Program-made: the position numbers and the translations under genes | From: Bolinopsis microptera | Taxonomy: Eukaryota > Ctenophora > Tentaculata > Lobata > Bolinopsidae | Direction of reading: 5' to 3' | DNA: 64,000 bases | Assembly: GCF_026151205.1 (NCBI RefSeq) | Contig: NC_087076.1 | Span: forward strand, 19,525,919 to 19,589,918 | In this document: positions 61,201-64,000 of the stretch, one piece after another | Position numbering within the stretch: the first letter of the stretch is position 1 | Layout of the letters: the number at the start of each line of letters is the position of its first letter | Notes under the pieces: generated by a model | The model's database searches: none | What the model was told of the DNA's origin: nothing | Seen by the model: the letters and a program-made list of their open reading frames with translations, nothing else

Positions 61201-62805
61201 CCACCCTAATCTATCAGATGTATCACGTGGTCATGACGCGTTACCGTGGTGACTTTCAACTCCCTGTGTGTCTCCGTATGAACACAACACCCCTGCTACA
61301 GGCCTGGGACCCGGTCAGGTTCCAGGATCTTCAGGTAAGAAACTCAGTTTCTGAGCTGGAGCTGACAAATTCAACCAGATGTTATTACAATGAGCACTGA
61401 GCTGTGACTTTCAAGCGTTTGTTCTGGAGGATCATTGTTTTGAAAATTGCAGTGAATTGTGGTTACCTTTCAATTCATTCAATTTTTATTTTTACTGCGA
61501 ATTTTGAGCTGCGTCATGCTTTCAACTTAACCTTTTGTTCTGCCGAATAATTGTGTCGCAAAGCTAGATGAACTCAACCCACCTTTCAATTCAATAAATC
61601 TTTATTTGTACCTCAAAGAACGCGAGATGCGTCACATTTTCAAGCTTTTGTTGCGCTGAATCATTGTCTCACAAATCTAGATGAAATCGACCTTCCAATC
61701 TTAACTCATTAAATTTTAAGAGCAGTGAGAAACAATAAATATATATGATATATTATATATATTAACTACTTTCTAACCTCTTCAGGTATGGACTCTCGCT
61801 CAAACAGCTATTGATAACCCTGACCTGTTTCAACCAGGAGCGAAGCACAAAAACACTACTTTATACAGGTATAGGATGGTTAAAGGCGCAGAAAAGCTCT
61901 CAAAGTATCAAGCCTGATCATAAGTTATAACTTAAATCCTGGAATTAAATGTTAAATACTGCATTTAAGCTAATAAGAAGCTATAAGAAGCTAATAAGAA
62001 GCTATAAGAAGCTAAGATTATGCTATAAAGAGGGTATGATATTTTACAAAATGAAACGGCGTAAAAGCAATTGCAGTATAAAGAATTAACCCGAACAGTA
62101 AAGTGTTAAATCCTCGCCCTAACCTATGTTGTGAGAAACTTTCCGATTAGGCGCTAACTCCCCAAACAAAACTTTGATCAGCAAATAGAACAGAAAGAGC
62201 GTTTATATACCTAATAGGTAATAATATGATTACCACCTAGTTTATATTATGATCCTATACGATCATACGTCATTAGTATGCCAGAAATCCTGAGAGCAAA
62301 TATGATAGACATCGGACAAGCGAACACTCAGAGGCTTGGAATACTTAACTAAATTGCTTGTAGCTCATTATTTAAAGTTAATGACAGTGTCATTGGTTAG
62401 ATTGGTAATAAAGCAGCCACTAATAAAAGCAAACGACAGAGTCCCAGCTTGTACAGTGCAGTTTGATATATTGGTGCCCGACGGTAGGATGGGTTTCTAT
62501 TGTCAAATATACACTGTACAGTAGTCAATGTACAGTGTAGATGCGCAGAGAATCACACACTTCACAGATTCAACAAAAAATGAAAATGAGTGTAAATCAA
62601 AACGACAATAATTGCAGAAAAAAATCAATACTTCAATACAATGTGAAGTATGTTAGCTGATCCCATTGCCTCAGGTTGTTAGTAGACGAGCCTCCCTCGT
62701 TCCCCCTGGATGAGACCCTGACTCTCCCACTTCCTGCATCCCATCAACCCATACCTCACTACCTTCCACCTGGCTTTGTAATGGATCTCGCTAACGGAAC
62801 CTCCG
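49260..62805 (+). CDS. Polycomb-like protein (PHF1/MTF2/PHF19 family), six internal exons, partial at both ends
   Basis: Family members recruit PRC2 (H3K27 methyltransferase) to chromatin. Exons: 49260-49428, 49995-50081, 60831-60962, 61218-61334, 61786-61868, 62675-62805, all GT-AG with consistent phases (2,0,0,0,0,2 at entry). The peptide runs through the link before PHD2 ([17 protein letters not shown]), PHD finger 2 ([47 protein letters not shown]) and the extended winged-helix region ([42 protein letters not shown]). All PHD2 zinc ligands are present: Cys pairs plus WFH. The usual acidic/basic winged-helix residues are only partly kept (GAKHKN for GKEIKK). Tudor, PHD1 and the C-terminal chromo-like tail are not seen. 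The 10.7-kb intron between exons 2 and 3 is filled with transposons. Confidence 0.85.
50226..50888 (+). pseudogene. LINE apurinic/apyrimidinic-type endonuclease fragment
   Basis: ATG-initiated frame of 220 codons holding the C-terminal half of an exonuclease-endonuclease-phosphatase domain: [22 protein letters not shown] (catalytic GDFN), TLDLLLTN, and KSDHFPINF (catalytic Asp-His). The N-terminal half with the first catalytic residues is missing. A TAA at 50886 interrupts the link to the RT, where the reading would otherwise continue ([19 protein letters not shown]). Confidence 0.8.
51140..52810 (+). pseudogene. LINE reverse transcriptase
   Basis: Open from just after an in-frame TAG at about 51,137 to TGA at 52,808-52,810. 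Motifs in order: [44 protein letters not shown], motif [16 protein letters not shown], motif [15 protein letters not shown], catalytic YADDT, then the C-terminal [13 protein letters not shown] segment common in CR1/Jockey-like LINEs. The RT core is intact, but the upstream stops make the copy defective. No RNase H domain is seen. Confidence 0.88.
53176..53410. repeat. Tandem repeat, unit about 86 bp, about 2.7 copies
   Basis: Units start GGCAGGTTTTC(T/C)ATTAACTT and run through TTATAAAATTATCAATCC and GGCAGTGATAAAGTTAAATC. They form the left subterminal part of the 3.6-kb element. Similar GGCAGGTTTT words recur at 56.39-56.58 kb. Confidence 0.85.
53768..53995. repeat. Telomere-like VNTR: TTAGGG mixed with TCAGGG
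   Basis: About 225 bp of AGGGTTAGGGTC-type units, mostly alternating TTAGGG and TCAGGG, with a stretch of pure TCAGGG near the right end. The minus-strand frame of alternating Asp/Asn-Pro is an artefact. It lies inside a transposon, so it is not an eroded chromosome end. Confidence 0.9.
54010..55035. repeat. Inner inverted repeats GACAGATGTCGC around the MULE fossil
   Basis: GCGACATCTGTCCGAC occurs twice at about 54,016-54,047, and GTCGGACAGATGTCGC occurs at about 54,943-55,034 in inverse order. Outside them, TCAATTG next to long C or G runs (53,668-53,745; 55,080-55,115) is also inverted. These could be the termini of a smaller element nested in the 3.6-kb one. Confidence 0.7.
54212..54560 (-). 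pseudogene. MULE-type transposase fossil
   Basis: Minus strand, in shifted frames: [16 protein letters not shown], then [21 protein letters not shown][21 protein letters not shown], then after a frameshift [16 protein letters not shown]. This order (DGTFK, QLFTIHG, LLPGK, Y..MF, DFE.A..NA) is that of MULE transposase domains. One nonsense codon and at least two frameshifts make it inactive. Confidence 0.7.
55526..55574. repeat. Perfect 19-bp hairpin
   Basis: TTATAGGTTGACCTCCCAC pairs exactly with 55556-55574 around an 11-nt loop. Lies in the right half of the 3.6-kb element. Confidence 0.9.
56602..56882 (+). mobile_element. Probable 3' end of the LINE
   Basis: After the right target duplication the sequence reads on as untranslated tail and ends at AATAAAAAAAAATAC (56,870-56,884). 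This fits the poly(A)-type end missing from the LINE at 52,960. Confidence 0.5.
56883..57010. repeat. Dispersed repeat, copy 1
   Basis: Shares with 57,680-57,790 the run AACCCGT(A/C)TA, GTGTCAAGACTC-type, GAGACTAAAATAATTATTAC, GCGTTTTTGACACCACTTGG, TCCAAATTTTGGGC. Confidence 0.85.
57011..57679. other. Intron sequence, nothing recognised
   Basis: AT-rich spacer between two copies of the dispersed repeat. Partial word repetition (TCTAAAATATGT..., GTGCCTTGATCGCAATC) near 57.2 and 57.4 kb suggests another old duplication. Confidence 0.4.
57680..57950. repeat. Dispersed repeat, copy 2 (clean reference for the 43.6-kb copy)
   Basis: Contains a 12-bp inverted pair AAGTGGTGTCAA (57,698-57,709) and TTGACACCACTT (57,754-57,765). 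Extends farther right than copy 1 and matches the distorted 43.56-43.93-kb copy. Confidence 0.85.
57951..58583. other. Intron sequence, nothing recognised
   Basis: No exon or repeat structure stands out. Confidence 0.35.
58584..59339. repeat. Large inverted repeat, arms about 370 bp (foldback or MITE)
   Basis: The left arm (about 58,584-58,955) and right arm (about 58,966-59,339) are near reverse complements to the centre. Examples: AAGGGGGCAGGGGGG with CCCCCCTGCCCCCTT; ATTTTCAATC(A)CGCGCCCTG with CAGGGCGCGCGATTGAAAAT; AACAATATTTTTCCATG pairs. Arms differ by scattered substitutions and small indels, so it is older than the 1.66-kb repeat. Essentially no loop. Confidence 0.88.
59575..59709. 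repeat. TCGCGA-rich dispersed repeat with GC hairpin
   Basis: AAAAATCGCGAT words match those at 60-245. Ends in TGTGGCGC-GAA-GCGCCACA (59,691-59,709), a perfect 8-bp hairpin of the same style as the pair at 6.5 kb. A C14 run follows at 59,727. Confidence 0.65.
59841..60592. mobile_element. 752-bp MITE with mariner-like ends
   Basis: The left end is CAGGGTGGGCCAAAAGTCAG with TACCCATACGTTGG following. The right end (60,554-60,592) is its reverse complement apart from one substitution and a small difference at the tip. Bases TA flank the left end. CAGGGTGGGCCAAAAGT resembles Tc1/mariner-type termini. No transposase frame. Confidence 0.75.
61973..62020. repeat. Short tandem AAGCTAATAAG/AAGCTATAAG
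   Basis: About five imperfect 10-11-bp units in the intron between Polycomb-like exons 5 and 6. Confidence 0.7.
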
Positions 62806-64000
62806 GTAAAATACCTCAAATACACTCAATTTAAAGGATTTTATAGTTTAATAATTTGACATGAAGTGTCAATTTTAAAACTTCTCACGCTGCTCGAAAG
62901 CATCGATACCATTTTTGATTCTCTTATAGTACCGAGTACCGAACTTGATGGTTTTAATAATTTAACACTTCCACCTGTCGTGAAATTGTCAGTTGCAAGC
63001 TCTATAATATAGAAATATATAAAAGTATTGACCCTAATATTAAACGCTTTGACGTGTTCCACCTTCCTCGCCTACGCGTCGTAGCGAGTAAACGCCTTGT
63101 CAGTAAAATAAAATCAATATCAGTCTCATGGCTTATGCTGTGCATAATCTGCGCGAGCATAATATAGCTCCAACAGAACTTTAACTGTGATGCGATTTGA
63201 TTTAGAGCAAATAAGGCAAGTTATATTGCAAAACAGTTGGGCATGGGGTAATATGTTAAAAAGTTCAAACTGACAAGCTGCTTCATTTGGAATGGTCGAG
63301 AAGAAAATAGCGGCAGTTTCTAAAAAAACAGGAGAATATCTGAAAATATCCCTCTAACAGTGCTGCACGCCGCCGTTTTTTTTCTCTAAACGGCGGCGGA
63401 GTGGTTGAAATCGGCGGCGGCGTGATCGGCGTGAGGTCAAGTGATTTCGCAGATTCAATTTTCCTCTAGAGCAATGATTTTGATTGGGCAGTGATAGTGA
63501 GTGAGACAATGTTGGGAGTGCCAGCCAGTAACTCTGTCAAATGAACAGCCCACTGAGGAGTGGGTGAGCGGAAACGAGAGAACAGCAGAAAGCTGTGATG
63601 ATATGATTGGATAACTTGAAACTGAAGAGCGCAATTGGAAACAATCGGTAACAAAAACAATAGGCATTGGGTAGGCTTGTCGACGAAATGTTTACAATTT
63701 CAGACATCAAATAGTTTTCGGTTCAATAAATTGGGGCTCTTACTTTGAATATAAATTCCATGAATAGAATGGCATTCTAGTTCAACAAAGTGCGTACATA
63801 GATCAATGTGGCAATGTATGATGTATCTTGTATTACATGGAAATTCCAAGGCTACGTACGACACATTATATGCCATTATGGAATGTAGTAGGCAGTACCT
63901 ACCCTTGAAATTCCTCTAACTCTATAACAAAGCTATTCAGAGATGAAATGCTTCATTATAAGTGTATTATAATACGGTAATACTAAAGATCATACTCACA
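62806..64000. other. Intron downstream of the last Polycomb-like exon seen
   Basis: No further exon found up to the window edge. A perfect 11-bp-arm hairpin CGCCGCCGTTT...AAACGGCGGCG lies at 63,368-63,398 within a short GC-rich patch (CGGCGGCGG to 63,430). Confidence 0.45.

Overview
The window looks like nuclear DNA of an invertebrate metazoan. It is AT-rich, its genes are split by GT-AG introns of 0.1-10 kb, and it holds animal-type genes (a GPAT3/4 acyltransferase, a TRIM-NHL protein, a Polycomb-like chromatin factor, an SLC6-type transporter fragment). Retrotransposon and DNA-transposon remains, satellites and microsatellites are dense. No order of animals can be fixed from the sequence alone. 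Nothing bacterial or viral was recognised.

Layout. 1-5.8 kb: an 831-bp perfect CTTCTC microsatellite, a 2 x 151-bp inverted repeat, and a broken Penelope-like retroelement (linker ORF, reverse transcriptase, GIY-YIG endonuclease) with an unusual domain order. 5.8-16.7 kb: mostly intergenic, with small TIR elements, VNTRs, hairpins and a DDE transposase fossil. 16.7-30 kb: the gene-rich core, with three genes in a row on the minus strand: an SLC6-like fragment (about 30.0 to 25.9 kb), a complete 10-exon GPAT3/4 gene (24,968 to 17,185, 464 aa) and the first exon of an unknown gene (16,831). A complete two-exon TRIM-NHL gene (22,242-24,511, 672 aa) lies on the plus strand inside GPAT intron 1. 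32.1-35.4 kb: two tandem satellites. 35.75-47.7 kb: a block with so many inflated homopolymers that it is probably uncorrected sequence rather than biology. 49.3-62.8 kb: six exons of a Polycomb-like (PHF1/MTF2/PHF19) gene on the plus strand. One 10.7-kb intron of this gene holds a CR1/Jockey-like LINE that seems to be split by a 3.6-kb TIR element. That element in turn contains a MULE-type transposase fossil and a telomere-like VNTR.

Exon joins were made by eye from splice signals, codon phase and family similarity. GPAT, TRIM-NHL and Polycomb-like are the strong calls: phases agree at every junction. I did not find a defence system or another convincingly new multi-gene system. The most unusual items are the permuted Penelope-like order, the purine-array transposon with a 7-bp target duplication, the nested insertions in the Polycomb-like intron, and an in-window control showing that the 36-47.7 kb block is corrupted.
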